Counted from the first letter of the stretch, positions 25,269 through 34,649 are shown. The stretch is 64,000 bases of DNA from Streptomyces sp. WMMB303 (GCF_029351045.1 NZ_JARKIN010000001.1:5239001-5303000); one strand, 5' to 3'. Notes: generated by a model not told the origin, from the letters alone. Translations and numbers: made by a program.

Positions 25269-26756
25269 CTACGAACCGAGCTTGGCCAGGGCCGCGTCGA
25301 TGCGCTCCAGGGTGCGGTCCTTGCCGAGTACCTGGAGGGATTCGAACAGTGGCAAACCGACGGTACGGCCGGTGACGGCCACCCGCACCGGGGCCTGGGC
25401 CTTGCCCAGTTTCAGCCCGTGCTCCTCCCCCGCCGCCAGGACGGCCTCCTTGAGCGAGTCGGCGGACCGCCAGTCGGCGGTGTCCAGCCGGGCGCGGGCC
25501 GTGCGCAGCAGGTCGGCCGAGCCGTCCTTCATCGCCTTCTGCCAGGACTTCTCGTCCTCGACCGGCCGCTCCAGGAAGAGGAAGTCGACGTTGTCGGTGA
25601 TGTCCGAGAGGACCGTCAGCCGGGTCTGGGCCAGCGGCGCCAGCTCCTCGAACGCCTGCCGGGAGAAGTCCGCCTCGTCCCACGGCGCGTACGGTGCCTT
25701 CAGCCACGGCTCACAGGCCGCGATGAAGTCCTTCAGCGGCATCTCCCGCAGGTGCGTGGCGTTGATGGCCTCGCACTTCTTCAGGTCGAAGCGCGCCGGG
25801 TTGGCGTTGACGTCGCGGATGTCGAAGGCGGCGACCATCTCCTCCATCGAGAAGATGTCCCGGTCCTCGGAGATCGACCAGCCTAGGAGGGAGAGGTAGT
25901 TGAGCAGGCCCTCGCGCAGAAACCCGCGCTCGCGGTAGAGGTTGAGGGAGGACTGCGGGTCGCGCTTGGAGAGCTTCTTGTTGCCCTCGCCCATCACGTA
26001 CGGCAGGTGCCCGAATTCCGGGACGCGCCGCGCGACGCCCAACTCGGTCAGGGCCCGGTAGAGCGCGATCTGCCGCGGCGTGGAGGAGAGCAGGTCCTCG
26101 CCGCGCAGCACGTGCGTGATGTCCATCAGGGCGTCGTCGACCGGGTTGACCAGCGTGTACAGCGGGGCGCCGTTGGTGCGCAGGATGCCGTAGTCGGTGA
26201 CGTTCTCCGGCTGGAAGGTGATCTCGCCGCGGACCAGGTCCGTGAAGGTGATCGGCTCGTCCGGCATCCGGAAACGGACGACGTGGCTGCGTCCCTCGGT
26301 CTCGTAGTCGGCGATCTGCTCACCGGTCAGCTCACGGCAGCGGCCGTCGTACCCGGAGGGGCGCCCGTCCTTGCGGGCCTGCTCGCGGCGTTGCTCGAGC
26401 TCCTCCGCCGTGCAGTAGCACGGGTAGGCGTAGCCGCCCTCCAGCAGCTTGCGCGCGATGTCCGCGTAGCGCTCCGTCCGCTGGGACTGCCGGTAGGGGC
26501 CGTGCGGACCGCCGACCTCCGGGCCCTCGTCCCAGTCGAGGCCCAGCCAGCGCATCGCGTCCAGCAGCTGCTCGTAGGATTCCTCGGAGTCCCGCGCCGC
26601 GTCGGTGTCCTCGATGCGGAAGACCAGGGTGCCGCCGGTGTGCCGGGCGTACGCCCAGTTGAACAGGGCGGTACGGACCAGACCCACGTGGGGGTTACCG
26701 GTCGGTGAGGGACAGAAACGTACGCGGACGTCCGAGCCCGCGGTCGCGTTAGTCAC
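25269..26756 (-). CDS. gltX: glutamyl-tRNA synthetase (expected non-discriminating)
   Basis: 495-aa class I aaRS. HIGH-type motif in RFCPSPTGNPHVGLVRTALF, RIEDTDAARD, and KMSKS-type loop GNKKLSKRD. GTG start at 26756 overlaps the last 8 nt of the FAA-hydrolase gene, so the two are translationally linked. Since tRNA-Gln and tRNA-Glu genes lie immediately downstream, and no GlnRS is expected in this group, it likely charges both tRNAs. The non-discriminating property is inferred from phylogeny, not from residues checked here. Confidence 0.96.
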   Translation of the reverse strand: MTNATAGSDVRVRFCPSPTGNPHVGLVRTALFNWAYARHTGGTLVFRIEDTDAARDSEESYEQLLDAMRWLGLDWDEGPEVGGPHGPYRQSQRTERYADIARKLLEGGYAYPCYCTAEELEQRREQARKDGRPSGYDGRCRELTGEQIADYETEGRSHVVRFRMPDEPITFTDLVRGEITFQPENVTDYGILRTNGAPLYTLVNPVDDALMDITHVLRGEDLLSSTPRQIALYRALTELGVARRVPEFGHLPYVMGEGNKKLSKRDPQSSLNLYRERGFLREGLLNYLSLLGWSISEDRDIFSMEEMVAAFDIRDVNANPARFDLKKCEAINATHLREMPLKDFIAACEPWLKAPYAPWDEADFSRQAFEELAPLAQTRLTVLSDITDNVDFLFLERPVEDEKSWQKAMKDGSADLLRTARARLDTADWRSADSLKEAVLAAGEEHGLKLGKAQAPVRVAVTGRTVGLPLFESLQVLGKDRTLERIDAALAKLGS

Positions 26757-27531
26757 GCTTGATCACCTTATTGGTGAGAGTGCCGATTCCTTCGATGGTG
26801 ACGGCGACCTCGTCGCCGACGTTCACGGGGCCGACCCCCGCCGGGGTGCCGGTGAGGATGACATCGCCCGGCAGCAGGGTCATGGCCTGGGTGATGTGGA
26901 CGATCAAGTCCTCGACGGGCCTGATCATCTCGCTGGTGCGGCCCAGCTGGCGCTGCTCGCCGTTGACGGTGCACATGATGCCGACGTCGGCGGCGTCCAG
27001 TTCGGTCTCCGTCCAGGGGCCCAGCGGGCAGGAGCCGTCGAAACCCTTGGCGCGGGCCCACTGGTTCTCCGTGCGCTGCACATCACGCGCGGTGATGTCG
27101 TTGGCGCAGGTGTAGCCGAGGATGACGTCCTTGGCACGTTCGCGCGGCACGTCCTTGCACAGCCGGCCGATGACCACCGCCAGCTCCGCCTCGTGGTGCA
27201 CCTCGTTCGAGAAGGACGGGTAGCCGATGGGGTCGTTCGGGCCGATCACCGATGTGGACGGCTTGAGGAAGGTGACCGGGGCCTCGGGGACCTCGTTGCC
27301 CAGTTCCTTCGCGTGCTCGGCGTAGTTCCTGCCGATCGCGACGACCTTGTTGGGCAGGGTCGGCGGCAGAATCCGGACCTTGCTCAGGGGCAGCTTCTGG
27401 CCCGTGCGCTCGAACTCGGCGAAGGGGTGGCCCTTGATGATGTCCAGGGCGGGGCCCTCCGGGCTGGAGGGCTCGCCCTCGACGACGCCGAACCCTACGG
27501 TTCCGTCCAGGGAGAATCTTGCGATGCGCAC
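26749..27531 (-). CDS. fumarylacetoacetate hydrolase (FAH) family protein
   Basis: 260 aa. FAH fold signatures: PNKVVAIGRNYAEHAKELGN, the metal-binding NEVHHEAELAVVIGR with E-x-E, GYTCANDITARDVQ and the C-terminal PGDVILTGTPAGVGPVNVGD. Family members are acylpyruvases, oxaloacetate decarboxylases or HHED hydratases; the substrate cannot be set from sequence. GTG 27531 has AAGGA 5 nt upstream. It is translationally coupled to gltX, an arrangement I recall in other actinobacteria. Confidence 0.9.
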   Translation of the reverse strand: MRIARFSLDGTVGFGVVEGEPSSPEGPALDIIKGHPFAEFERTGQKLPLSKVRILPPTLPNKVVAIGRNYAEHAKELGNEVPEAPVTFLKPSTSVIGPNDPIGYPSFSNEVHHEAELAVVIGRLCKDVPRERAKDVILGYTCANDITARDVQRTENQWARAKGFDGSCPLGPWTETELDAADVGIMCTVNGEQRQLGRTSEMIRPVEDLIVHITQAMTLLPGDVILTGTPAGVGPVNVGDEVAVTIEGIGTLTNKVIKRD

Positions 27532-27748
27532 AGAGGTCCTTCGCTGCGGGTCCGATGGCTGAGACCCCCCAGCGTATTGCACCGGTCGCAGGACCCGGGG
27601 ACGGGTTCTCCCGGCTCCCGGCCGCTCTCGGTTCCGGCCCCGCGCGGGGCCGCCGCTCCCGGCGCCGGAGACGGCTCCGCCTGGAGGGACCGGCCCGCGG
27701 GACGCCGTCGCGTCCCGCCGGGCTTGAGCCCGCCGCGGAGCGCGGTGC

Positions 27749-28345
27749 TCAGCGCAGCCGCGCCATCAGGGCATGCTCCACCAGGGTGATCAGCGCGCTC
27801 TTGGCGTCCGCGCGGTGCCGCGCGTCGGTGGTGATGATGGGCGCGTCGGGGCCGATCTGGAGGGCTTCGCGGACCTCCTCGGGCGCGTAGGGCTGGTGCC
27901 CGTCGAACCCGTTGAGCGCGATCACGAAGGGCAGCCCGCTGTTCTCGAAGTAGTCCACCGCCGGGAAACAGTCCGCCAGCCGGCGGGTGTCCACCAGCAC
28001 CACCGCACCGATCGCCCCCCGCACCAGGTCGTCCCACATGAACCAGAACCGGTCCTGCCCCGGCGTACCGAACAGGTAGAGGATCAGGTCCTGGTCCAGG
28101 GTGATCCGGCCGAAGTCCATCGCCACCGTGGTGGTGGTCTTGTCCGCCGTGTGGGTCAGATCGTCGATACCGGCCGAGGCGGAGGTCATCACAGCCTCGG
28201 TGCGCAGCGGGTTGATCTCCGAGACCGCACCGACGAAGGTCGTCTTGCCCACGCCGAAACCGCCGGCCACCACGATCTTCGCGGAGGTCGTCGAGCGGGC
28301 TGTCGTACCCCCGACGGGCCCGGCGCTAGAGCTTCCGAAGTCCAC
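27749..28345 (-). CDS. cvnD: conservon GTPase CvnD (downstream conservon)
   Basis: 198-aa small Ras/Arf-like GTPase of the CvnD/ATP-GTP-binding conservon family. P-loop KIVVAGGFGVGKTTFVGAVS, Walker B-like LYLFGTPGQDRFW (switch II DxxG equivalent as T-P-G-Q), VLVDTRRL, and specificity region ALNGFDGHQPY. It overlaps cvnC by 20 nt, as does the second copy. Its DNA from about 27843 to 28298 is nearly identical to that of the other cvnD (see findings). The last member of an A-B-C-D operon. CvnD acts with CvnB and CvnC at a membrane complex, probably as a signalling switch. Confidence 0.93.
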   Translation of the reverse strand: MDFGSSSAGPVGGTTARSTTSAKIVVAGGFGVGKTTFVGAVSEINPLRTEAVMTSASAGIDDLTHTADKTTTTVAMDFGRITLDQDLILYLFGTPGQDRFWFMWDDLVRGAIGAVVLVDTRRLADCFPAVDYFENSGLPFVIALNGFDGHQPYAPEEVREALQIGPDAPIITTDARHRADAKSALITLVEHALMARLR

Positions 28346-29045
28346 TGAGCACCCTTTCGAGCAGTGTCACGTCTGGTTGACCGTCGGCGGTGGTCTCGTC
28401 ACCGCCCGGCTGGTGAATGGCGACGAGTCCGGCCTCGGCCAGGTCGGCGACGAGAATCCGGGCGACGCCGAGCGGAATGGTCAGAAGTGCTGAGATCTCG
28501 GCGACCGACTTGATCTCGTAGCACAGGCGGCAGATCCGCTGGTGCTCCGGGAGCTGGCCCTGGAGCTGAGCGTTCTCCGCCGTGGTGTGCACCAGTGCCT
28601 CGATGGCGAGCTGGTAGCGGGGACGGGTCCGGCCCCCCGTCATCGCGTAGGGGCGCACCAGCGGCTGCTGCGGCGGCGGGGGCTGGTCGGCGGCGCGCTG
28701 GGTGCCGGCCGTCCTGTCCGCGTGACCGGGCTGCACCGGCTGGATGCGGGTCTGCGGGTTCTGCTGCTGCGGTTCCTGCGGCTGCGGGTGCCGCTGCGGA
28801 GGCTGCGCACCGTACGGCGACTGTCCCGCGTGCTGCGGCGGCCGGCCGTGCTGCGGCGGCTGCCCCCCTGGGGTCGGCTGCTGCCCGCCGGCCGGCCGCT
28901 GGACGTTCTCGCTGGGCGCGGAGGGAAAGTTGAAACGGTTGAGGAAGGGCGCGTCCCCACCCGGGGCCGCGGCCGATCGGACGTCCTCCGGCTGGCCGGA
29001 ACGACCACTGCCGTACGACGACGGACCTCCTGGGGGCGTTGCCAC
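28326..29045 (-). CDS. cvnC: conservon protein CvnC (DUF742)
   Basis: 239 aa. Residues about 1-130 are a Pro/Gln/Gly-rich low-complexity region (PQHGRPPQHAGQ-like). Residues about 130-239 are DUF742 with a winged-helix-like core: PLVRPYAMTGGRTRPRYQLA, QRICRLCYEIKSVAEISALL, IPLGVARILVADLAEAGLV. GTG start with GGAGGAGG 6 nt upstream. The second conservon's CvnC lacks most of the N-terminal extension (137 aa), so this copy has a 100-aa tail of unknown role. Confidence 0.92.
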   Translation of the reverse strand: MATPPGGPSSYGSGRSGQPEDVRSAAAPGGDAPFLNRFNFPSAPSENVQRPAGGQQPTPGGQPPQHGRPPQHAGQSPYGAQPPQRHPQPQEPQQQNPQTRIQPVQPGHADRTAGTQRAADQPPPPQQPLVRPYAMTGGRTRPRYQLAIEALVHTTAENAQLQGQLPEHQRICRLCYEIKSVAEISALLTIPLGVARILVADLAEAGLVAIHQPGGDETTADGQPDVTLLERVLSGLRKL

Positions 29046-29139
29046 GATTCCTCCTCCGACTCACGGACATACGACCGTTGCGCTCACGGCACCTTATGGC
29101 GCCCGGCGGCGTTCCGCACTGCCGTGGGCCAGTTGTGCC

Positions 29140-29562
29140 CTAGTTGAGAAGACTGCCCTGCAGCTCCGCGCGCAGGTCCGGGGTGAGAACCCCGCCCGCG
29201 CGGTCGACCAGCAGGGCCATCTCGTACCCCACCAGACCGATGTCGGCCTCGGGGTGGGCGAGGACGGCCAGCGAGGAACCGTCGGAGATGGACATGATGA
29301 ACAGGAATCCCCGCTCCATCTCCACAACAGTCTGGTTGACCCCACCGCCCTCGAAGATCCGGGACGCGCCCGCGGTCAGCGAGGTGAGCCCCGATGCGAC
29401 CGCCGCCAACTGGTCGGCGCGATCGCGCGGGAAGCCCTCGGACATCGCGAGGAGGAGTCCGTCGGCGGAGACCACCACCGTGTGGGACACCCCGGGGGTG
29501 TTCTCCACGAAGTTGGTGATCAACCAGTTCAGGTTCTGCGCCGCCTGGCTCATCGGGCTCAC
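29140..29562 (-). CDS. cvnB: conservon protein CvnB (roadblock/LC7 domain)
   Basis: 140-aa roadblock/LC7 protein related to MglB, the partner and GAP of small GTPases. Signatures: AAQNLNWLITNFVENTPGV, HTVVVSADGLLLAMSEGFP, ASGLTSLTAGASRIFEGG, GFLFIMSISDGSSLAVLAHP. GTG 29562 has AGGAG 7 nt upstream and begins 1 nt after the cvnA stop, matching the TTG start of the other cvnB. The ORF is open to 29613, but that extension is not shared. Confidence 0.92.
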   Translation of the reverse strand: MSPMSQAAQNLNWLITNFVENTPGVSHTVVVSADGLLLAMSEGFPRDRADQLAAVASGLTSLTAGASRIFEGGGVNQTVVEMERGFLFIMSISDGSSLAVLAHPEADIGLVGYEMALLVDRAGGVLTPDLRAELQGSLLN

Positions 29563-29563
29563 A

Positions 29564-32500
29564 CTAACGCTCCTGATCGTAGGTGCTTCCGGGGCCGAAG
29601 CCCTGTCGGTCATTCTGGTTGCCGTCGCCCGCTGTGCGTCCCTGACGGACGCCGCGGTGCAGGTTGCTCAGTCTTCCGCGGACATCCTCGGGCGCCCGGG
29701 AGACCGCGGGAGTACCCTGCGAGTTCTCCTCCGCCGCGCCCGCGACCAGGTTGGCCCTGGGCACCCTGCGCGGCAGTCCGGACGAGGTGACGCCGCCGGA
29801 CTGCGGGGCGCGCAACTGGCCCGCCCTGCTCCAGTGTTCGTCGTTCTCGCTCCACCGGTGGGTTCCGGACTCCTCCTGCGACGGCTGCCCGGCCGGGGCT
29901 TCCCAGCCCTGGGCGGGAGCCTGCTGCCGGGCCGCCGGCGCTCCGTCCTGCTGCCGCCCCGCGTCCCGGCGCGGGAGGCCCGCGTCGGTCGTGGTGCTCC
30001 AGTCGTCGGGGAGGGAACCCGGACGGTCGAAACCTACACGGTCAACATCCCCGTGGGGAACGCCAGGTGCGGATTCCGCTTCTGAACGACGGGGGAGGTA
30101 CTGACCGCCGTGGCCTGGCTGTTGGGCCGGAAGCTGCGGCTCCGCGTAGGCTCCGGTGCCGTCTCCGGCGGACTCGTGGGGGCGCCCGGCGGCAGGCGGC
30201 GCGTAGGGCTGCCCGTAACCCTGGTCGTGCGCCTCCGGGTAGCCGCCGGTGTACTGCTGAGCGGCGATCTCGCCGGTCTGCTCGTACCCGGGCTGATACG
30301 GGGCACCGCCCTGCTGCTGATACGGGTCGTACTGCCCGTGGCCACCGGGCGGCGGTCCCTGCGGATAGGCGTCCTGCCGGGGCTGCTGCGGCGCCTCGAT
30401 GGCCGACCGGCGCTCCTCGGGGAGCCCGGGCCGGTCGTCCGCGCCCGGCAGCCGGCCCTGGTTCCCGGAGCCGTAGCGCGAATCGTCGAAGCCGAGTTCG
30501 GCAGCCGAACGGGCGCCCTCCACGCCGTTCGGGCCACGCGAGTGCTCGGGAACGATCCGGGAGACGGTGAAGTCCTCCTCGGGGTTCTCCTCCCCACCGC
30601 CGCCGTGGGTGATGGCGTCGGGAAGCATCACCAGCGAGGTGGTGCCCGCCTGCTCGCCGGAGGGGCGCAGCTGGACGCGGATACCGTGCCGGTCCGCGAG
30701 GCGGCCGACCACGAACAGGCCCATGCGCTGGGAGACGGCGGCGTCGACCGTGGGCGGGTTGGCCAGCTTGTGGTTGAGGTCCGCGAAGTCCTCCGCGGTC
30801 AGACCGATGCCCTTGTCATGGATCTCGATCATCATCCGGCCGTCCGGCAGCCGGGTGGCCGTCACCCGGACCTTGCTCTGCGGTGAGGAGAACGACGCGG
30901 CGTTCTCCAGCAGCTCGGCGAGCAGGTGGACCAAGTCGTTGACGACCTGTCCGTGGATCTCCGTCTCCGGAATGCCGCTGATCTCGATGCGTTCGTAGTG
31001 CTCCACCTCGGAGGAGGCGGCACGCAGGATGTCGACCAGCGGCACCGGCTCCGTCCACCGGCGGCCGGGCTCCTCGCCCGCGAGGACCAGCAGGTTCTCG
31101 CCGTTGCGCCGCATTCGGGTGGACAGGTGGTCCATCCGGAACAGCTTCTCGAGCTGGTCCGGGTCCGCCTCGCTGTTCTCCATCTCCGTCACCAGCTCGA
31201 GCTGGCGTTCGATGAGGCCCTGGTTGCGGCGGGAGAGGTTGGTGAAGATCGCGTTGACGTTGCCGCGCAGCAGCGCCTGCTCGGCGGCGAGCCGCACCGC
31301 CTCCCGGTGCACCTGGTCGAAGGCGCGGGCCACCTCGCCGATCTCGTCACGGCTGGTGATCGGAATCGGCTGCACCCGGGTGTCCACGCGGCCCGGCTCG
31401 GTACGCGAGAGCTGGTCGACCAGCATCGGCAGCCGCTGCTGGGCCACGCCGAAGGCGGCTGTGCGCAGCGTGCGCATGCTCTGGCTCATCGAGCGGGCCA
31501 TCCGCCCCGCGATGATGAACGCGAACAGGAGCGCGACCAGCACGATCACGGAGTTCACCAGCGCGTTCCGGCGGGCGTCGGAAGCGATCTCCTCGGTGTC
31601 GGCGACCGCGTCGCGGGTCAGCTTCGACTCGACGGCGCGGTAGGCGTCGAAGGTACCGGTGGCTGTCTCGAAATAGCTTTCGGTGGTGATGCCCTTGGCG
31701 CGCAGTTCGCGCGCACCGGCGCCGGAGCCGATGGCCTTGACCATCTTGGCCATGGAGGGCGGGGCCACGAACTTCTCGCCCTGGGCCGCTGCGTGTTCGC
31801 GCGCCGCCTCCACCTGCCTGCGGCCCGCCTTCTCGGCCTTGGCGGACTCCTGCTCGAGCAGCTTCACGTCCTCCGGACGGCCACCGGAGGTGTACTCGCC
31901 CAGCGCGATGCGCTCCAGGTAGTGGTACGAGGCCAGCGCGGTCCTCTGGGCCTCCTTGTCCGCGCGGGTGGGCCCGGGCTTGACCATCAGGTGGGTGCCC
32001 AGGCCGCGCTGCAGCGACTCGGCGGCCTTGGCCAGCGAGATGGCGTAGACCGTCCGGCCGAAGGAGGTGACGTTGCCGGTGCCCAGCCCCAGTTCGTTGG
32101 CGAACTCCATCAGGGGGTGCTGGATGGTGACGTAGCCCTCTTCGGTCTCCACGCCGCTCATGTCCTCGGAGTACGCGGACTCGCGCAGCACCGGCAGCCG
32201 CGGCTCCACCTTCTCGAACGCGGCGAGCCGGCGCTTCAGACCTGGGTTGTCCGGGAGGTGGGAGGCCGCCTTCTTGAACTCCTCGGCGGCCCGGTCGGTC
32301 GCGGCACGGGCCTTGCGGACCGCAGGGTCGTCCCTCTCACCCCGCAGCAGCGGCTCGGCGGTGCGGTCCCGCTCGTCGATGAGGGCGTTGCCGTAATTCG
32401 CCGCCGCCTCCACCAGTTCCGCCGTACGCTGGGCTTCCTTGGCGTCCTGCCAGGCGGAGATGTCGGATTCGACCTTGAAACCGCCGAAGACGAGCGCCAC

Positions 32501-32740
32501 GAGCACGGGTATCAGCAGGATCGCGTTCAGCCGGGTGGGAACGCGCCAGTTCCGCGCCTGCCATCTGCTGCCGCCCCCGGTGGCGGGCGGCGGCTGGGAG
32601 GCCGAGGCATCCGGGCCGCGCAACGTGGCGGAGCGCTGCGGCGGGGTGAAGTTACCCCGCGATTCCGCAGTGCCCTGCCGTGCGGAACCCTGTGCCGGTC
32701 CCGACGTACCCCTGGTCGTTCGCCTCACTCGACTTCTCAC
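29564..32740 (-). CDS. cvnA: conservon sensor histidine kinase-like CvnA
   Basis: 1058 aa. TM1 about 71-90, an extracytoplasmic nitrate/nitrite-sensor-like (NIT) region about 95-390, TM2 about 392-412, HAMP-like segment, then a HATPase_c domain with N box LLAELLENAASF (N613) and G1 box HDKGIGL. There is no His-kinase DHp phospho-acceptor motif of the usual type; CvnA kinases are known to be atypical. The C-terminal about 350 residues are Pro/Gln/Gly-rich and disordered. GTG 32740; GTG 32728 is an alternative. First gene of the downstream conservon. Confidence 0.92.
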   Translation of the reverse strand: MRSRVRRTTRGTSGPAQGSARQGTAESRGNFTPPQRSATLRGPDASASQPPPATGGGSRWQARNWRVPTRLNAILLIPVLVALVFGGFKVESDISAWQDAKEAQRTAELVEAAANYGNALIDERDRTAEPLLRGERDDPAVRKARAATDRAAEEFKKAASHLPDNPGLKRRLAAFEKVEPRLPVLRESAYSEDMSGVETEEGYVTIQHPLMEFANELGLGTGNVTSFGRTVYAISLAKAAESLQRGLGTHLMVKPGPTRADKEAQRTALASYHYLERIALGEYTSGGRPEDVKLLEQESAKAEKAGRRQVEAAREHAAAQGEKFVAPPSMAKMVKAIGSGAGARELRAKGITTESYFETATGTFDAYRAVESKLTRDAVADTEEIASDARRNALVNSVIVLVALLFAFIIAGRMARSMSQSMRTLRTAAFGVAQQRLPMLVDQLSRTEPGRVDTRVQPIPITSRDEIGEVARAFDQVHREAVRLAAEQALLRGNVNAIFTNLSRRNQGLIERQLELVTEMENSEADPDQLEKLFRMDHLSTRMRRNGENLLVLAGEEPGRRWTEPVPLVDILRAASSEVEHYERIEISGIPETEIHGQVVNDLVHLLAELLENAASFSSPQSKVRVTATRLPDGRMMIEIHDKGIGLTAEDFADLNHKLANPPTVDAAVSQRMGLFVVGRLADRHGIRVQLRPSGEQAGTTSLVMLPDAITHGGGGEENPEEDFTVSRIVPEHSRGPNGVEGARSAAELGFDDSRYGSGNQGRLPGADDRPGLPEERRSAIEAPQQPRQDAYPQGPPPGGHGQYDPYQQQGGAPYQPGYEQTGEIAAQQYTGGYPEAHDQGYGQPYAPPAAGRPHESAGDGTGAYAEPQLPAQQPGHGGQYLPRRSEAESAPGVPHGDVDRVGFDRPGSLPDDWSTTTDAGLPRRDAGRQQDGAPAARQQAPAQGWEAPAGQPSQEESGTHRWSENDEHWSRAGQLRAPQSGGVTSSGLPRRVPRANLVAGAAEENSQGTPAVSRAPEDVRGRLSNLHRGVRQGRTAGDGNQNDRQGFGPGSTYDQER

Positions 32741-33093
32741 CTCTCGGTGCGCGGCGCCCCCTGACAGCCTGCGCCTGCGCTACTGCTGAGTTCAGGGAAT
32801 TCCAGCACGTCACGACCGCTCCCTCCAAACAGTTGGCGCATTACGGAGGGCAAGGGAAGACGAGGATTCCAGCCCGCGGAAAAACGGGCATTGGGGCCGT
32901 GGAGCGCCAAATGGCCCGGGATTCATACGCAGAGTGAGACGCTCCGCGCGCCCGGCGTGTTCACACGGCCGTAATTCTCTGTCGAAACGTTATGAACGTG
33001 AAGCCGTCACGGCTCCCGGGCATGGCGAAAAACACAGCCTCCCCGGGACACCGATCGTACGATGCCCCACTCCGCTCCGGCGGACGCGGCGCG
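32741..33093. promoter_or_regulatory. spacer between the two conservons, cvnA promoter region
   Basis: 353 bp upstream of the second cvnA. It contains GGAATTCCAGCAC at 32796-32808, also present upstream of the first conservon (38806-38818), and an AT-richer patch around 32930-33060. No gene supported. Confidence 0.4.
32796..32808. promoter_or_regulatory. 13-mer shared by both conservon upstream regions (copy 2)
   Basis: GGAATTCCAGCAC on the plus strand, 56 bp from the cvnA start at 32740. The palindromic core is GGAATTCC. The same 13 bases lie upstream of the other cvnA. Confidence 0.35.
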
Positions 33094-33765
33094 CTACTTG
33101 AGCCGGGCGAGCAGCGCGTGCTCCACCAGGGTGATCAACCCGCTCTTCGCCTCGGCCCGGTGCCGGGCGTCGGTGGTGATGATCGGGGTGTCGGGGCCGA
33201 TCTGGAGGGCTTCGCGGACCTCTTCGGGCGCGTAGGGCTGGTGCCCGTCGAACCCGTTGAGCGCGATCACGAAGGGCAGCCCGCTGTTCTCGAAGTAGTC
33301 CACCGCCGGGAAACAGTCCGCCAGTCGACGGGTGTCCACCAGCACCACCGCACCGATCGCCCCCCGCACCAGGTCGTCCCACATGAACCAGAACCGGTCC
33401 TGCCCCGGCGTACCGAACAGGTAGAGGATCAGGTCGTCGTCGAGGGTGATCCGGCCGAAGTCCATCGCCACCGTGGTGGTGGTCTTGCCCCCGGTGTGGG
33501 TCAGATCGTCGATACCGGCCGAGGCGGAGGTCATCACAGCCTCGGTGCGCAGCGGGTTGATCTCCGAGACCGCACCGACGAAGGTCGTCTTGCCCACGCC
33601 GAAACCGCCGGCCACCACGATCTTCGCGGAGGTCGTCGAACGCCCGGAGGCGGGAGTCCCGTACCCCTGCTGGCCGGCCTGTCCCATGGAGCCCATCGGC
33701 CCGACCGGCGGGGCCGGCTGCCGCCCGGCGGGGTCCATCTGCGGGCTAGAGCTTACGAAGTCCAC
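33094..33765 (-). CDS. cvnD: conservon GTPase CvnD (upstream conservon)
   Basis: 223-aa CvnD GTPase with P-loop KIVVAGGFGVGKTTFVGAVS and LYLFGTPGQDRFW. It differs from the other copy mainly by an N-terminal insert (PAGRQPAPPVGPMGSMGQ region, about 25 aa) and a few residues. GTG start; overlaps cvnC by 20 nt. The central 450 bp are almost identical to the paralogue. Confidence 0.93.
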   Translation of the reverse strand: MDFVSSSPQMDPAGRQPAPPVGPMGSMGQAGQQGYGTPASGRSTTSAKIVVAGGFGVGKTTFVGAVSEINPLRTEAVMTSASAGIDDLTHTGGKTTTTVAMDFGRITLDDDLILYLFGTPGQDRFWFMWDDLVRGAIGAVVLVDTRRLADCFPAVDYFENSGLPFVIALNGFDGHQPYAPEEVREALQIGPDTPIITTDARHRAEAKSGLITLVEHALLARLK

Positions 33766-34159
33766 TGAGCACCCTTTCCAGCAACGTCACATCGGGGGCA
33801 CCGCCCGGGTCCGAGGAGCTGCCGGGCTGGTGGATGGCCACCATCCCGGCCTCGGCGAGGTCGGCGACGAGAATGCGGGCCACCCCCAGCGGGATGGCGA
33901 GCAGCGCGGAGATCTCCGCGACCGATTTGACCTCCCGGCACAGGTGGCAGATCCGCTGGTGCTCGGGGAGCAGCCCCTGCAGTTGCATCGGATCCGCGGT
34001 GCTGCTCACCAGCGCCTCGATGGCGAGCTGGTAGCGCGGCCGGGTACGGCCGCCCGTCATGGCGTACGGACGCACCAGTGGCTGGTCGCCCTCTCCTCCG
34101 TACGGCGCATGCGCGTTGTGCGCACCGTACGGATCGTGCGAAGCGGGCGGCGGGGTCAT
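33746..34159 (-). CDS. cvnC: conservon protein CvnC (DUF742)
   Basis: 137-aa DUF742 protein: PLVRPYAMTGGRTRPRYQLA, QRICHLCREVKSVAEISALL, VARILVADLAEAGMVAIHQP, ending LLERVLSGLRKL as in the paralogue. A short His/Asn/Pro N-terminal segment replaces the long Pro/Gln tail of the other CvnC. It begins 67 nt after cvnB. Confidence 0.92.
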   Translation of the reverse strand: MTPPPASHDPYGAHNAHAPYGGEGDQPLVRPYAMTGGRTRPRYQLAIEALVSSTADPMQLQGLLPEHQRICHLCREVKSVAEISALLAIPLGVARILVADLAEAGMVAIHQPGSSSDPGGAPDVTLLERVLSGLRKL

Positions 34160-34226
34160 GGCTCCTCCGAGCGAGGCATGGGGTCGGCGAACGGACTGTG
34201 GTGCTCAGGTGGGGGGAGCGTGATGA

Positions 34227-34649
34227 TCAGTTGAGAATGCTTCCCTGGAGTTCCGCGCGCACGTCTGGAGTGAGTACGCTTCCAGCACGGTCCACCAAGA
34301 GAGCCATCTCGTAGCCGATGAGGCCGATGTCCGCCTCCGGGTGGGCGAGGACGGCCAGTGAAGAGCCGTCGGAGATGGACATGATGAAGAGGAAACCCTT
34401 CTCCATCTCCACCACCGTCTGGTTGACGCTGCCGCCCTCGAAGATGCGCGAGGCACCTGCCGTCAGCGAGGTGAGCCCCGACGCGACCGCCGCCAACTGA
34501 TCGGCGCGATCCCGCGGGAAGCCCTCCGACATGGCCAGAAGCAGGCCGTCGGCGGAGACCACCACCGTGTGCGACACCCCGGGGGTGTTCTCCACGAAGT
34601 TGGTGATCAACCAGTTCAGATTCTGCGCAGCCTGGCTCATCGGACTCAA
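34227..34649 (-). CDS. cvnB: conservon protein CvnB (roadblock/LC7 domain)
   Basis: 140-aa roadblock protein, nearly identical in sequence to the other CvnB but with many synonymous DNA differences. A rare TTG start at 34649 directly abuts the cvnA stop; AGGAG lies 6 nt upstream, inside the cvnA end. An MglB-like partner for CvnD. Confidence 0.92.
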   Translation of the reverse strand: MSPMSQAAQNLNWLITNFVENTPGVSHTVVVSADGLLLAMSEGFPRDRADQLAAVASGLTSLTAGASRIFEGGSVNQTVVEMEKGFLFIMSISDGSSLAVLAHPEADIGLIGYEMALLVDRAGSVLTPDVRAELQGSILN

